Counted from the first letter of the stretch, positions 17,337 to 27,636 are shown. The stretch is DNA of 64,000 bases from Peribacillus cavernae (GCF_003989135.1 NZ_RYZZ01000017.1:62001-126000), one strand, 5' to 3'. Notes: generated from the letters alone by a model not told the origin. Made by a program: numbers and translations.

Positions 17337-18521
17337 TTAATTTGCAGGTTTATTGAACATTTGGTCCACTTCTTCTTCAGTCCAAATAGATTCGACCGCA
17401 ATGCTCTCTCCTTTTCCTTCACCCATCTTCACTGCTTCGTCCAGGCCTATGGCTTTAATCTTTGAATCTTCTCCTTCCATCCAAGGGGCGTCAGGTTGAG
17501 CTTCCTTTGTTATGACGTAAGGAACGGTGGAGATGATTGTATTTTTGAGTTCCTTTTTAAGCGGATTCGGTGACAGGGATTCCGGTTTCAATTTATTCCC
17601 TTGCAAAAGCTTTACCGCCACTCTGATTGAGTTTGCGCCGATACCGGTATTATAAGGAATGGTCATTGTGTTCAGATCCGGATATTTATCTTTCCACATA
17701 CGCAGAAAACCGTAAGTAAAGTCTCCAGTCATAACCGGCAACGGCCGTTTTGCAGCTTCAAATGCTTGAATGACTCCACCAGCCATTTGGTCTTGTACAA
17801 GTACGCCGTCAATTTTACTGTGTGTAGAGAGGAAGTTGGACATAGCTTGTTGACCTTTAGTTGGATCCCAACCGCCGGGAGCGCTGCCTAACACCTTTAT
17901 ATCAGGATACTTTTTGAGAATATCCTTTGACTCTCTGGTGCGTAGTTCATCCGAGACATTCCCTGCGATACCGTTAATTTCAACAATGTCACCTTTGCCC
18001 TTCAACTGCTCCGCAAGCCATTTTGTTTGGATTCGCCAGAATCCAGCATTGTCCCCGCCTACAACGACCGTATTCGGATAATCGGCCCCACTTTCACTAA
18101 CAACTACCAAAATCCCCTTGCTGATTGCTTTTGCGACAACCGGTGCTAATGAACTTGAAGAAACCGGATTTATTACAATTGCGTCTACGCCGGAGTTGAT
18201 AAAGCTTTCAACAGCCGCAATCTGTGCAGGTACGCCGTTTGTATTTTGAACATTGACTTCCTTGACGATGCCTTCTTTTTTGAGTTCAGCCGTTACTCTT
18301 TTGACCCCATCTACATACTGGCTTCTCCAGGTATTGCCGAAGTAACCGTTGCTGAATCCGATGATAAAGCCATCTTTCTTTTTAGACTTGTATTCAAGCG
18401 CAAAATTACCTGATTGCCCGTTGCTTTGCGAGCCAGTGGTTGATTTGTTGGAAGAACAAGCGGAAAGCAATAGTGTGAGAATAACCAATAAGCTTAAAAA
18501 TACGGTAATCTTTCGTTTCAT
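17337..18521 (-). CDS. Substrate-binding lipoprotein of the ribose-type importer (394 aa)
   Basis: A lipoprotein signal peptide ends in the lipobox LLLSAC (C22). The mature part is a type I periplasmic-binding fold (Peripla_BP_4), with GFSNGYFGNTWR near 55 and VDAIVINPVSSSSLAPVV near 114. It anchors to the outer face of the membrane and hands its ligand to the two permeases. It is longer than ribose-binding proteins and close to the group that binds modified sugars, purine-like or small cyclic ligands; the ligand cannot be assigned. First gene of the ABC operon; AT-rich leader at 18522-18747. Confidence 0.9.
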   Translation of the reverse strand: MKRKITVFLSLLVILTLLLSACSSNKSTTGSQSNGQSGNFALEYKSKKKDGFIIGFSNGYFGNTWRSQYVDGVKRVTAELKKEGIVKEVNVQNTNGVPAQIAAVESFINSGVDAIVINPVSSSSLAPVVAKAISKGILVVVSESGADYPNTVVVGGDNAGFWRIQTKWLAEQLKGKGDIVEINGIAGNVSDELRTRESKDILKKYPDIKVLGSAPGGWDPTKGQQAMSNFLSTHSKIDGVLVQDQMAGGVIQAFEAAKRPLPVMTGDFTYGFLRMWKDKYPDLNTMTIPYNTGIGANSIRVAVKLLQGNKLKPESLSPNPLKKELKNTIISTVPYVITKEAQPDAPWMEGEDSKIKAIGLDEAVKMGEGKGESIAVESIWTEEEVDQMFNKPAN

Positions 18522-18747
18522 GCAAAACCCCCCCTAATAAAATGATAAATTGATTAAAACGGCACAAAAGCTTTCATGTCACCTCCTTACCTATAAAATG
18601 AAACTCTGTCATTTTTTTCAGAGCAAAAAAATTAGTAGTAATGGACCAAAAGAATCCATAAAAACTGTTGGTGCGCACGTAGCTCATCTCAACGAATCAT
18701 ATGCATTGCTTTACGAATGTACTCAAAGTCCTATGTTCAATAATCGT

Positions 18748-19734
18748 TCATTTTGCAGAGACGAAGTCCAAATTTTTCTCCATCCATTCCGTATAATCTT
18801 CGAACGATTTTTTCAAATCAAAGAAAGGGACATATCCGGTGTCATCCACAAATCGATCAATTTGTTGGGGAGCATGGTCAGCACGGTAAATGACATTCTC
18901 CTCCCTGATATTATTAACGATTTCATAACTGAAAGTAGGATACTTTTCCTCCAACAACTTACACCATTCTTCAACCGACCAATAATACCTTGAGCTTACG
19001 TTGTAAACATCATGATTTAACGAATCCGTCTTTAACAAAGCTAATAGTGATGCAGCAATATCCCTGCTGTATACCCAGTTTTTATATCCTGCTCTAGGGA
19101 GCAGAGCCTTCTCCCCCGAGATTGCCAATTGTGCTGCTTGGAAAGGAGCGCTCATTACATCTCTAACACCCGAATAATATTCCCACGGGCCAAATATGTT
19201 GCCCATTCGGGCAACGACAATATTCATCCCCAACAACTGTTTGTATCGAATTGCTATTCGTTCAGCTGCAAATTTAGTAATATCATAAAGTTCCTCTGGC
19301 TTAAGGGTACTGCTGTCTTCGATTAAGATTTTATCTTCAACCGCCGTCTTTCCATAAACCGCTATGGTGCTTAGATGGATAAACTTCTCAATATTGTTTT
19401 TTCTTGCGGCTTCAAGCGCTTCAACAGTTCCCATACAATTCACATTAACAATGGTTCTGCCATCTTTTATTTCCCGCTCCACGTCCGGTGTTATGGCCGC
19501 TCCATGGATAACCGCTGTGAGATTATATTTTTTTATGGTTGAATCAAGTAGATTTTGATCTACAATATCCCCTTTCACAAAAACATGATTACCTCTAAGT
19601 TTTTGAAAAGCCCTCTCAACTTCTCCAGGCAATGGGTGCAGCCCGTAGATAACAACATCTATTCCTTCATCCAATAATTTTTCAGCGATATTTATGCCGA
19701 CAAATCCAGTTCCGCCTGTAAGTAAGACTTTCAT
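18748..19734 (-). CDS. NAD-dependent epimerase/dehydratase, extended SDR (328 aa)
   Basis: TGGTGFVG at residues 6-13, catalytic S122/T123 region (HLSTIAVYG), Y150 and K154 in YDITK. The family acts on nucleotide sugars or related hydroxy acids with bound or exchangeable NAD. The position between regulator copy 1 and the sugar-type importer suggests processing of the imported compound rather than envelope sugar synthesis. Substrate not visible. Start ATG with GGGAGGGAATACC upstream. Confidence 0.85.
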   Translation of the reverse strand: MKVLLTGGTGFVGINIAEKLLDEGIDVVIYGLHPLPGEVERAFQKLRGNHVFVKGDIVDQNLLDSTIKKYNLTAVIHGAAITPDVEREIKDGRTIVNVNCMGTVEALEAARKNNIEKFIHLSTIAVYGKTAVEDKILIEDSSTLKPEELYDITKFAAERIAIRYKQLLGMNIVVARMGNIFGPWEYYSGVRDVMSAPFQAAQLAISGEKALLPRAGYKNWVYSRDIAASLLALLKTDSLNHDVYNVSSRYYWSVEEWCKLLEEKYPTFSYEIVNNIREENVIYRADHAPQQIDRFVDDTGYVPFFDLKKSFEDYTEWMEKNLDFVSAK

Positions 19735-19813
19735 GGTATTCCCTCCCTCTAAATAAATAATAATTCTTCCACCCTTCTTGACCTGGCTATCTCAAGCAAA
19801 TTAGGATCGGAAC

Positions 19814-20608
19814 TTACTTTTCCTGATAAAAAAACGATCGAGTTTTTACCCGTTCTTCGAGGGCTGCTATGATGGCGTCCATATGTATCCTCATCTGATT
19901 TTCCTCCTCAACAGCATCACCATTTTTAATCGCGTCGGCTATCAATTTGTGATGCAACGCATATTCGGCAGCCCGTTCCCTCGTTACCTCCAGAAATCGA
20001 GGTTCCAATTTCAATTCCTCATTCATCAAAATATCAAGTGAAGCAATGAGAAACCTGATATTTGACGCTTCGGCAACCTTTCCATGAAAGTCCAAAGCTG
20101 GAGCAGTCGAATCATCGCAGTTGTCCAAGCACATTGCATGCATTTCTACCGTTTGTTCCAATGCTTTTATATTTGCAGGTTTTGCCCGGATTGCTGCCAA
20201 TCGTGCCATTTCGCACTCTAGCACTTTTCTTGCGCTCATTATATCCAGCAGTTCTTGAGGATTTTGCGGTTGAGCAGCTTTCATCATTCTCTTTTGAAGT
20301 TTCTCTCTCCGCAGCTTCTCCGAAAGCTCGTTGACATACTGAACTCCCCGGTTTGTTATCACTCTAACCTGCGCTCCAACAAGCTCGGTATAACCTTTTG
20401 CATCCAGACTTTTGAGAAAGCGTCCGATTGTCGCTGTACTGACTGTGACATTTTTATGCTCAAGCATGCCCTGAAGCACCCAGGATCCAACTGGCTCTTT
20501 CATTTTTAACAGATATCTTAAAAGCAAATAATTAACAATATCTGCCTTGGAAGAAAAAAGATCCATCTCTATTAGGTCAGCATTCTCCAAGTCATCATTT
20601 TGTATCAA
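19814..20608 (-). CDS. HTH_12-FCD transcriptional regulator, copy 1 (264 aa)
   Basis: Start chosen at TTG 20608 because AAAGGGAG sits 9 nt upstream, exactly as in the paralogue at 30865-31635. N-terminal winged helix of the RNase R/NrpR type (PVGSWVLQGMLEHKNVTVST at about 38-57, then GRFLKSLDAKGYTELVG), then an FCD ligand-binding domain of GntR/FadR regulators (residues ~120-250) with conserved Asp/His residues (ALDFHGKVAEASN, ALHHKLIADAI). The frame stays open upstream through an IS4 transposase fragment to a GTG at 20887, so a 357-aa chimera is possible. Likely represses or activates the surrounding minus-strand catabolic genes. Confidence 0.82.
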   Translation of the reverse strand: MIQNDDLENADLIEMDLFSSKADIVNYLLLRYLLKMKEPVGSWVLQGMLEHKNVTVSTATIGRFLKSLDAKGYTELVGAQVRVITNRGVQYVNELSEKLRREKLQKRMMKAAQPQNPQELLDIMSARKVLECEMARLAAIRAKPANIKALEQTVEMHAMCLDNCDDSTAPALDFHGKVAEASNIRFLIASLDILMNEELKLEPRFLEVTRERAAEYALHHKLIADAIKNGDAVEEENQMRIHMDAIIAALEERVKTRSFFYQEK

Positions 20609-20610
20609 AA

Positions 20611-21190
20611 CAAACACTCCCTTTTCACCAAGTGGCCCATCGTGGGCAAGTCCTGTCGACTCCATGACTTTCAGGGGCATTCCGGTTTCAGGTGTACAAC
20701 TAACATGTAGTTTCACCCCATATCGTTCACCATGATAGACGGCCCAGGGAAGCCGAGTTTCCCCGACAGTGATCGTAGTGGAATCCACAATAAGGAGTTC
20801 CTTAGGAATCTTCAAGGTTCGCCGGGTAGCACGATTGCATTTTGAAACAACCAGTTCAAATATTTGCTTAAGTACCTTGTAATCCACGTGAGCTTCCTTT
20901 TTTGATAGCGTCGAGTGGTCAACTTGAGGAAGGCCATAGTCTAGACCGACATCTGCACTTTCGCTGTAGTTTTTCCATTCGTTCGCTGCTGCCGTTAAAA
21001 AGTAGTTAACAAGGCAGAAAACAGTTAATTTTGGGCGGAATCATGATAACCAAGGGCTTCACTTATGATATGGACTTCATCTTCTAAAACAATTTTTTGG
21101 GTTACATTCGAGAATGTGGTATTCTTATTCATAAGGACACCTCTTTCTTGAGTTTGGTTGGTGGTACATCCATTCTACAGGAAAAGGGTC
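20611..21190 (-). mobile_element. Truncated IS4-family insertion sequence abutting regulator 1
   Basis: The transposase starts at ATG 21132 (MNKNTTFSNVTQKIVLEDE). One indel near 21046 in an A run breaks the frame, after which it continues with NEWKNYSESADVGLDYGLPQ, then ELLIVDSTTITVG (first catalytic Asp of the DDE triad) and AVYHGERYGVKLHVS. It is cut at GLAHDGPLGEK, directly at the ribosome site of the regulator. About 165 of the ~370 transposase residues remain. The right half and the terminal inverted repeat on that side are absent, so it cannot move. The left end is somewhere near 21190. Confidence 0.8.
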
Positions 21191-21253
21191 TTTTTTTGTA
21201 CTATTTTACTGTATAAATTTGGTTAATCAACACACCTGATAAATGATATAACT

Positions 21254-21967
21254 TTACACTCCTAAGTAAGCTTTAGCGATATCCTTATTTTCTTTTAATT
21301 CAGAAGCGGAACCACTCATTACAATTTTGCCATTCTCAATGACATATGCTTTATCAGCTACACTTAAAGCCTTGTTAGCAATTTGCTCAACTAGTACAAT
21401 CGTGATGCCTTCCTTTTTTAAGGTCTTAATGATTTCAAAAATTTCATTAACAATGATTGGAGCCAAACCTAAAGATGGTTCATCTAATAGCAGGAGTTTA
21501 GGATTACTAATCAATGCCCTGGAAATAACAAGCATTTGTTGTTCCCCGCCACTTAAAGTTCCTGCTTGTTGATTAATGCGTTCTTTCAATCTAGGAAACG
21601 TGTCAAATAAATGGACTAACCTATCTTCCAATTCCTGTTGCTTCACTTTCCCAATTTCTTTTTTTAAGCCCATTCTTAAGTTTTCCTTAACAGTTAAACT
21701 GTAGAAAACTTCCCTTGCTTCCGGGACGACTGAAATACCCAGATTGGTTGTTTTATGTGCAGGTATGTTCGTGATATCCTGTCCTTCAAAAATAACAGTG
21801 CCTTTATGAGGTTTAACAAAGCCAAGAATCGAATTGATCAAAGTGGTTTTCCCAGCACCATTAGAGCCAATAACTGCAACGATTTCTCCCGACTGGACTT
21901 CTATACTGATTCCTTTAAGTGCTGCTACACTACCATAATTCGCAAATAATTCTGAACATTTAAGCAA
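21254..21967 (-). CDS. livF: Branched-chain-amino-acid/amide ABC importer ATPase LivF (237 aa)
   Basis: Walker A GSNGAGKT at 34-41, signature LSGGEQQM near 140, Walker B LLLLDEPSLGLAP near 158, and the family's short LivF length. The start overlaps the stop of the fused livM-livG gene by 8 nt. Works with the ATPase half of that fusion as the second nucleotide-binding domain. LivF-type systems also carry urea or short-chain amides (UrtE, AmiF-like); the nearby amidases make that possibility attractive, but it is inference. Confidence 0.9.
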   Translation of the reverse strand: MLKCSELFANYGSVAALKGISIEVQSGEIVAVIGSNGAGKTTLINSILGFVKPHKGTVIFEGQDITNIPAHKTTNLGISVVPEAREVFYSLTVKENLRMGLKKEIGKVKQQELEDRLVHLFDTFPRLKERINQQAGTLSGGEQQMLVISRALISNPKLLLLDEPSLGLAPIIVNEIFEIIKTLKKEGITIVLVEQIANKALSVADKAYVIENGKIVMSGSASELKENKDIAKAYLGV

Positions 21968-23783
21968 CGACGTGGTCCTCCTTTCCTAGATAGGCTTCAA
22001 TCACTTTTGGATCACTTTGTACTTCATGAGGAAGACCTTCCGCAATTTTTTCTCCATGGTCGATCACGGTAATTTCATCAGAGATTCTAGTTACAAAATC
22101 CATATGGTGTTCAATGAGAATCATGGTTAATCCTGTTTCTTCCTTAAGTTTCCTTATAACAATCTCTAATTCTTCTATCTCTCTCGTTGTTAATCCCGCA
22201 GCAGGCTCATCTAACAACAAGAGTTTAGGATTTGTAGCTAATGCTCTAGCTATTTCAACCAGTCTTTGATGACCATACGGTAAACTTGATGCAACCACAT
22301 TACGGGGACCTTTGTATCCAACAATATCTAGATACTGGTGAGCCTTATCGAGTATTCCTTTTTCCCGGTTTTTCACACTTGGTACTTTTAATAATGTTGT
22401 AAAAACGTTTTGTTTAATAGATTGCGCGACGCCAACCATTACATTTTCAATAACGGTTAAATCACTGAATAATCGTGAGTGCTGAAATGTTCTTGCAATG
22501 CCTTTATTGGGCATTTCATAAGAAGCTAATCCACTAACAATTTCATCGTCCAAAAGAATTTCTCCTTCGTCCGGCTTGTAAAATCCCGAGATCATATTGA
22601 TGACTGTTGTTTTTCCTGCACCATTTGGACCTATTAGTGAATGAATAGTTGACGCCTTAACATCCATAGATAAATTTTTGATTACATGCAAGCCTCCAAA
22701 GTGCTTATCCAAGTTTTTTATTGTCAGGATATTGCCTGATGGACTATTTGTCTTAAAAAGGCTTTTTATGTCTGCATTTTTTTCGTTATAAACATAATCT
22801 TCATGTACCGGTCTGATTTTTATTACAAAGTTATTAAATGTTCCTGCAATCCCTTTTGGAAGTACATACAAAACCATCAGCATGATGACTCCGTAAACTG
22901 CAAGCCGTAAATTCTCCAAACCATTCAATAATTCGGGTAATGTCACTAAGATGGCAGAACCGATTACCGGTCCCCAAATTGTCCCGGCACCACCTAAAAT
23001 AACAATTAATACAAGCTGTATGGACAGCATAAAACCAAATGTATCAGGACTAACATAATTATTTGTATGGGCATAAAGCGCTCCGGCTAGACCGGCAAAA
23101 ACAGAACTGATGGCAAAGCCTACATAACGTGTAGTGAATGATTTAATGCCCAGCGATTCTGCTGCTATACTATTTTCTTTTACTGCTAATAAACTTCTCC
23201 CCCATATGGAGGTTCGGAGATTGAATGTTAACCACATCGTAATAGCACCGATCACCAATACGAAATAATATATTTCACTTAATCCCAGCTCGTAACCGAA
23301 TATTGTAGGACTACTAATACCAGATATGCCTAAAGGGCCACCTGTTACAGATGTCCATCTTAATAGGATCTCTTCTATCACTATACCAAAGGCAATCGTA
23401 ATCATTGATAAATACAGCCCACCTACACGTAATACTGGTATGGCTAAAATACTGCCGATTATAAAGCATATAATCGTACCCATCAGTGCTGTAATCCAAA
23501 AGGATAACCCAAGTTGAGTACTAAAATACGCAGAAGCATAGGCACCAACGGCCATCAATCCTGCATGGCCAATGGAAGCAATGCCTGAGTAGCCAATTAA
23601 AATATTTAGCCCCATACTGATGATTACATATATACTGATTAAATATATAAGATTGATATAATAAGAGTTTAGAAAGACGGGAGCTAAACATAATAATATT
23701 GCGATCATTAAATAGACCGGGTATTTTAGTTTAAGGGAGCTACTAATTTTGGCCTGTTTATTAAGAGCTAAATCAGTTTTCAT
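21960..23783 (-). CDS. Fused LivM permease - LivG ATPase (607 aa)
   Basis: Start taken at ATG 23783: AAAGG lies 10-11 nt upstream, whereas an ATG at 23795 overlaps it. Residues ~15-325 are a LivM permease with about nine helices (GLNILIGYSGIASIGHAGLM near 60). Residues ~345-607 are a LivG ATPase with Walker A GPNGAGKTT, signature-region SSLPYGHQRLVEIAR, Walker B LLLLDEPAAGL and the LivG-type switch IEHHMDF. The permease and ATPase are separate proteins in the E. coli system. The join reads cleanly through TNSPSGNILTIKNLDKHFGG, with no sign of a frameshift. Confidence 0.9.
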   Translation of the reverse strand: MKTDLALNKQAKISSSLKLKYPVYLMIAILLCLAPVFLNSYYINLIYLISIYVIISMGLNILIGYSGIASIGHAGLMAVGAYASAYFSTQLGLSFWITALMGTIICFIIGSILAIPVLRVGGLYLSMITIAFGIVIEEILLRWTSVTGGPLGISGISSPTIFGYELGLSEIYYFVLVIGAITMWLTFNLRTSIWGRSLLAVKENSIAAESLGIKSFTTRYVGFAISSVFAGLAGALYAHTNNYVSPDTFGFMLSIQLVLIVILGGAGTIWGPVIGSAILVTLPELLNGLENLRLAVYGVIMLMVLYVLPKGIAGTFNNFVIKIRPVHEDYVYNEKNADIKSLFKTNSPSGNILTIKNLDKHFGGLHVIKNLSMDVKASTIHSLIGPNGAGKTTVINMISGFYKPDEGEILLDDEIVSGLASYEMPNKGIARTFQHSRLFSDLTVIENVMVGVAQSIKQNVFTTLLKVPSVKNREKGILDKAHQYLDIVGYKGPRNVVASSLPYGHQRLVEIARALATNPKLLLLDEPAAGLTTREIEELEIVIRKLKEETGLTMILIEHHMDFVTRISDEITVIDHGEKIAEGLPHEVQSDPKVIEAYLGKEDHVVA

Positions 23784-23800
23784 TTTGCAGGTCATCCTTT

Positions 23801-24691
23801 CTAAACTTTTATTGTTTCTTTTGTGCCAAATAGACCATTTGGTTTAATAAATAGAATTAGAATTACTACAATGTATACAATCATTTCTCTAAAACCAGGT
23901 GAGATATACATTGCTACCAAAACTTCCACAATCCCTAATCCTAACCCACAAATTACAATGCCTTTGGCATTGTTCAAACCTGCAACTATGGCAACTGCAA
24001 TAGCTTTTAATCCAAGAGATAGTCCCATTGAGGCAAAAACCGCATAGATAGGGGTGATTAATCCACCTGCTAAACCAGCCAATAAGGCACTTAGTCCAAA
24101 TGCAATCGCAACCGTATAATTACTATTCACACCATTTAAATTAGTCGCCACTTTATTATCAGCTGTCGCTCTTAACCATAACCCCCAGTGAGATTTCAAG
24201 TAAAAAAGCATCAGCAGCAATAAAAATACACCAACGGCAGGAATCATCATCAATTCCTTCCAGTAGATTCCTGCCCCCAAAAACTCAAACATACCTTCTC
24301 CTACCGGTGAAACCAATCTTGTTTCTTCCGGTCCCCAAATAAACAAAGCTAAATCTTGCAGAATAATCCCTACAGCTAAAGTACTTAGCACCCAGTTCAC
24401 CGATGTCTTATCCTGGACGAACTTACGTACACTTATGACTTCCAATAAGATACCTAATATACCAAGTATTAAGCCTACTAAAATTAAGGCGATAAAAAAG
24501 GGAAGATCTAAAAAGGTGGTAAAGGTAACCATTAGCATCGCACCGATCATTACCAATTGCCCTTGCCCCATATTTACTGTACCGTTTACAACATAAGTCA
24601 AATTGTAACCCAAAGCTATAAGTGTATATAAACATCCGATAGCTAATCCGCTTAAAATTGCCTGTACTAGTGATGCTAAGGCTTCTTCCAT
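23801..24691 (-). CDS. livH: Branched-chain-amino-acid/amide ABC importer permease LivH (296 aa)
   Basis: Seven to eight hydrophobic helices with the LivH N-terminus SGLAIGCLYTLIALGYNLTY and the VNMGQGQLVMIGA loop (the usual form is N-[FL]-A-[HQ]-G). Normal length. It precedes the LivM-LivG fusion by 17 nt and follows the binding protein; all five functions of the importer are in one operon. GGGGAG precedes the ATG. Confidence 0.9.
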   Translation of the reverse strand: MEEALASLVQAILSGLAIGCLYTLIALGYNLTYVVNGTVNMGQGQLVMIGAMLMVTFTTFLDLPFFIALILVGLILGILGILLEVISVRKFVQDKTSVNWVLSTLAVGIILQDLALFIWGPEETRLVSPVGEGMFEFLGAGIYWKELMMIPAVGVFLLLLMLFYLKSHWGLWLRATADNKVATNLNGVNSNYTVAIAFGLSALLAGLAGGLITPIYAVFASMGLSLGLKAIAVAIVAGLNNAKGIVICGLGLGIVEVLVAMYISPGFREMIVYIVVILILFIKPNGLFGTKETIKV

Positions 24692-24768
24692 TGTATATCA
24701 CCACTCCCCTCAGATTTTATAGAAAGGGGCAGTGCCTGCTCCCTTTCCTTTATTATTTGCAGGATTCT

Positions 24769-25959
24769 TTATTGCTTCTCAGAACGGACTAATACCCCTT
24801 CTTTCCACATATTCATTACATACGAGCTTTTATCAATCGTGTCGTGATTATCTGGGGTGAAGGCTTGTTCATAATCTTTAATAACACCTTCATAAGAAAG
24901 CTTTTCATTACTAAGCACTTCTTTTAAAGCCATTCTGTCTTTCTTGATATCGCCAGTTAATTCAATTTTTTCGATCGCTTTAAATAAAAGCATTGCACCA
25001 TCAAATCCTTGGGCAGAAGGAGCTGCCATCGTAGGAACTTTCCCGAATTGTTTTTTGGCTCTATCTAAAAATTCTTGTGCCATTTTTCTCTCTTGAGAGC
25101 CGTTATAATTTGCTGTCTGGATTACATAAGTCCCCTCAGCCGCTGCTCCTGCTATCTCAGGAACAGAAGTTTGGATCATACCCATTTCTCCTATTACAGG
25201 CACCTTCCATCCAATTTTATCCATTGACGTTAATACATACCCATTAGATGCACCAATTCCGAATAAATAGACCGCTTCTGCACCTGACTTGCGTGCACGG
25301 CTGACCTGGGCAGTCATGTCTTGATCATCCAGGCTAAAGTGTTCAATAGCCACTGGCTTTAACCCATTTTCTTTAAGTGCTTTTTTCATTGCATCAGCTG
25401 CACCTGTTCCATATCCGCCATCTTCATGCAGAATAGCAATCTTATTGGTTTTGAAATTTCTTTCAATAAAATCTAATGCGTATTCTGCTGTAATATTAGC
25501 ATTCATTCGAACACCAAAGGTCCAAGGTAAACCTTTTTCAACCGAAGCCGGCACGTTGGAGGTTGCTACAACGAAAGGTAGCTCTTCGCTCTTAATAATA
25601 GGGGTTTGTGCCAGCATAACAGTACTAAGATAACCACCTATACCAGCTATCGTTTCTTCTTTTTGTGCAAATTCACGTATAATGTTAATACCTTTGGATG
25701 GGTCACCTTCATCATCCCTGGCCACTAGTTCAATTTTGCGGCCATTTATACCATCTTGTTCATTGATGATATCCGTAGCGATTTTTACTCCTTGATAAAT
25801 ATTTTCTCCACCTTCAGCACTTCCGCCGGTTCTTACTGCTGAAACACCAATTTTTATAGTGTCGTCACTAGAACCTTGGACTCCCGCAGATTTACCACAG
25901 CCACCTAGAATTAATAACCCACAGAATAGTAATGCAAATAATTTGTATGATGATTTCAT
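24769..25959 (-). CDS. livK: Amino-acid/amide-binding lipoprotein LivK-like (396 aa)
   Basis: The signal peptide ends in LILGGC (lipid cysteine C21). The mature protein is a Peripla_BP_6 fold: IKIGVSAVRTGGSAEGGENIYQG at its start and GGYLSTVMLAQTPIIKSEELP near 115, the segment where family members contact the ligand backbone. First gene of the livKH(MG)F operon. Ligand unknown: branched-chain amino acids, short amides, urea or aromatic acids are all carried by relatives. Confidence 0.88.
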   Translation of the reverse strand: MKSSYKLFALLFCGLLILGGCGKSAGVQGSSDDTIKIGVSAVRTGGSAEGGENIYQGVKIATDIINEQDGINGRKIELVARDDEGDPSKGINIIREFAQKEETIAGIGGYLSTVMLAQTPIIKSEELPFVVATSNVPASVEKGLPWTFGVRMNANITAEYALDFIERNFKTNKIAILHEDGGYGTGAADAMKKALKENGLKPVAIEHFSLDDQDMTAQVSRARKSGAEAVYLFGIGASNGYVLTSMDKIGWKVPVIGEMGMIQTSVPEIAGAAAEGTYVIQTANYNGSQERKMAQEFLDRAKKQFGKVPTMAAPSAQGFDGAMLLFKAIEKIELTGDIKKDRMALKEVLSNEKLSYEGVIKDYEQAFTPDNHDTIDKSSYVMNMWKEGVLVRSEKQ

Positions 25960-26243
25960 AGAGACCCCCTAATAATTTTCTCGCATTTTTTTAACATTAC
26001 CTAGAGTTACATGAAAATTAAATGGATATTAAGAGATTCAAATTTAAAGCAACAGGATCACCAGATTTAAAGTTTTATTGCCACTCTGATGATCTGCTGA
26101 TTTTTTTAGTTGTCGAATTCATGAGGAGTCAGTGCTGAATTAAAGAGTTGGATAGAAACATTAATAAGGATTGGGAGGAGATTGAATTTCATGTTTGTAT
26201 CGTCCATTTACTCCACTATTTCAATCCTGTTCATTTCTAAATG

Positions 26244-27636
26244 CTATAGAGTTAGCATAGGAAGTTTATTTGCCAAAGGGTATGATGCTTCAAAAATTGC
26301 AGCGGCCTTCAGGATATCTACTTCATGATTGAATCCAGCCACCATTTGGAGACCTACCGGCATGCCGTCCACATCAAAACCACAAGGAATGGAAGCTGCA
26401 GGATTACCTGTCAAATTAAAAGGGTAGGTATAGTAAGACCAAGAAACAATATTACGGTCAGACAATTCCGGTGGCACGTTAACTCCAGCGTTTAACGAAG
26501 ATATCGGAAGAGTAGGTGTAAGGAGTAAATCATAGTTTTGAAAAAACTTCCTTATCTGCTCATGGAGTCTGTACCTTCTGAAAACCTTAGAGTAGTAGGA
26601 ATCAATGGGCTCGTTAAGGGCGTATTTTAACACTTCAGCCAAGGCTGGATCGAGTAGATCCCTATTTTCATCCCTAAGAGTCACACCGATGCCTGCGTAA
26701 AAATCAGCCATCCACAGATCAATTGGATCTTCAATTACTTTCTCTACCAGATCTACCGAACAGCCCAAGCTTTCAAAATGCCTAACTGCACTTTCAGTTA
26801 CTTTAAGTACATCCCGATTTGGTTTGGCATAGCCTAGTGTCGGACTCCAAGCAATACGTAAACCTTCTATAGGTTTCTCGCATGCATCTATATAATTTGG
26901 AACTGTTTCAGATACACTTGCAGGGTCTCTGCCATCGTACCCTGAGATAACTTGCAACAGTAAAGCTGTTATCCCGGACATTTCTTGATAAAACACCTAC
27001 ATGAGCTAGAGTTGGGGTTGCACTTGTAGGAAAAACTGGAACTCTGCCAAATTGTGCTTTTATACCGAAAAGTCCGCAAAGGGATGAAGGTATTCGAACG
27101 GAACCTCCCCCGTCTGTTCCAAGTGCAAACGGGGTGATCCCTGCGGCAACGGATGCTGCAGCACCAGAACTTGATCCACCTGGCGTCTTTTCCAGATTCC
27201 ACGGATTATAGGTAACGCCACTGACCGGACTGTCCCCGCCCCCAGCCTTGCTTCCGAATTCTGTTGTTGTAGTTTTGCCTATTATTCCTGCTCCTGCAGC
27301 CCGGACCCGTTCAACAGACGGAGCATCATCCTCGGGGATATTGTTAACCCTGGTTCGAGAACCAAATGTGGTTGTAACCCCACGTACATTAATTAAATCC
27401 TTCACCGAAATAGGGATGCCCTGGAGTAGTCCTAACTCTTTTCCGGACATAACCGCCTTATCAGTTACCTTGGCGGCTTCCATCGCGAGTTCGGGTGTAG
27501 TTGTCACAAACGCATTCAATTTAGGTTCCAGGGCATTCATCCTATCAAGTGTGTCAGTCATCACTTCTACTGCCGATATTTCTTTATTAGTAATGGCAAC
27601 CCTGATTTCCAAGGCGGTCATTTTAGCAATGTTCAT
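26244..27636 (-). pseudogene. Amidase signature enzyme, copy B, 1-bp frameshift
   Basis: Paralogue of the amidase at 11280-12668, complete end to end, with K79 (ISVKDLI), the GGSS cis-serine and GTDGGGSVR nucleophile all present before the break. After VLSRNVRD the frame is lost. At 26969-26970 the plus strand has TT where copy A has a single base (GAT-AAC-AGC instead of GAT-xCA-GCT). A second frame then runs from about 26990 to 26244 in perfect register with the rest of the family (LLLQVISGYDGRDPAS). One extra base explains it. GGAGGG precedes the ATG at 27636. Either a recent frameshift mutation or a sequencing error. Confidence 0.85.

Noticed and set aside
19814-20887. Calling the 357-codon frame as a single normal gene
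   Set aside because: The first ~93 codons are IS4 transposase; the paralogue and the internal ribosome site show the native start at 20608.
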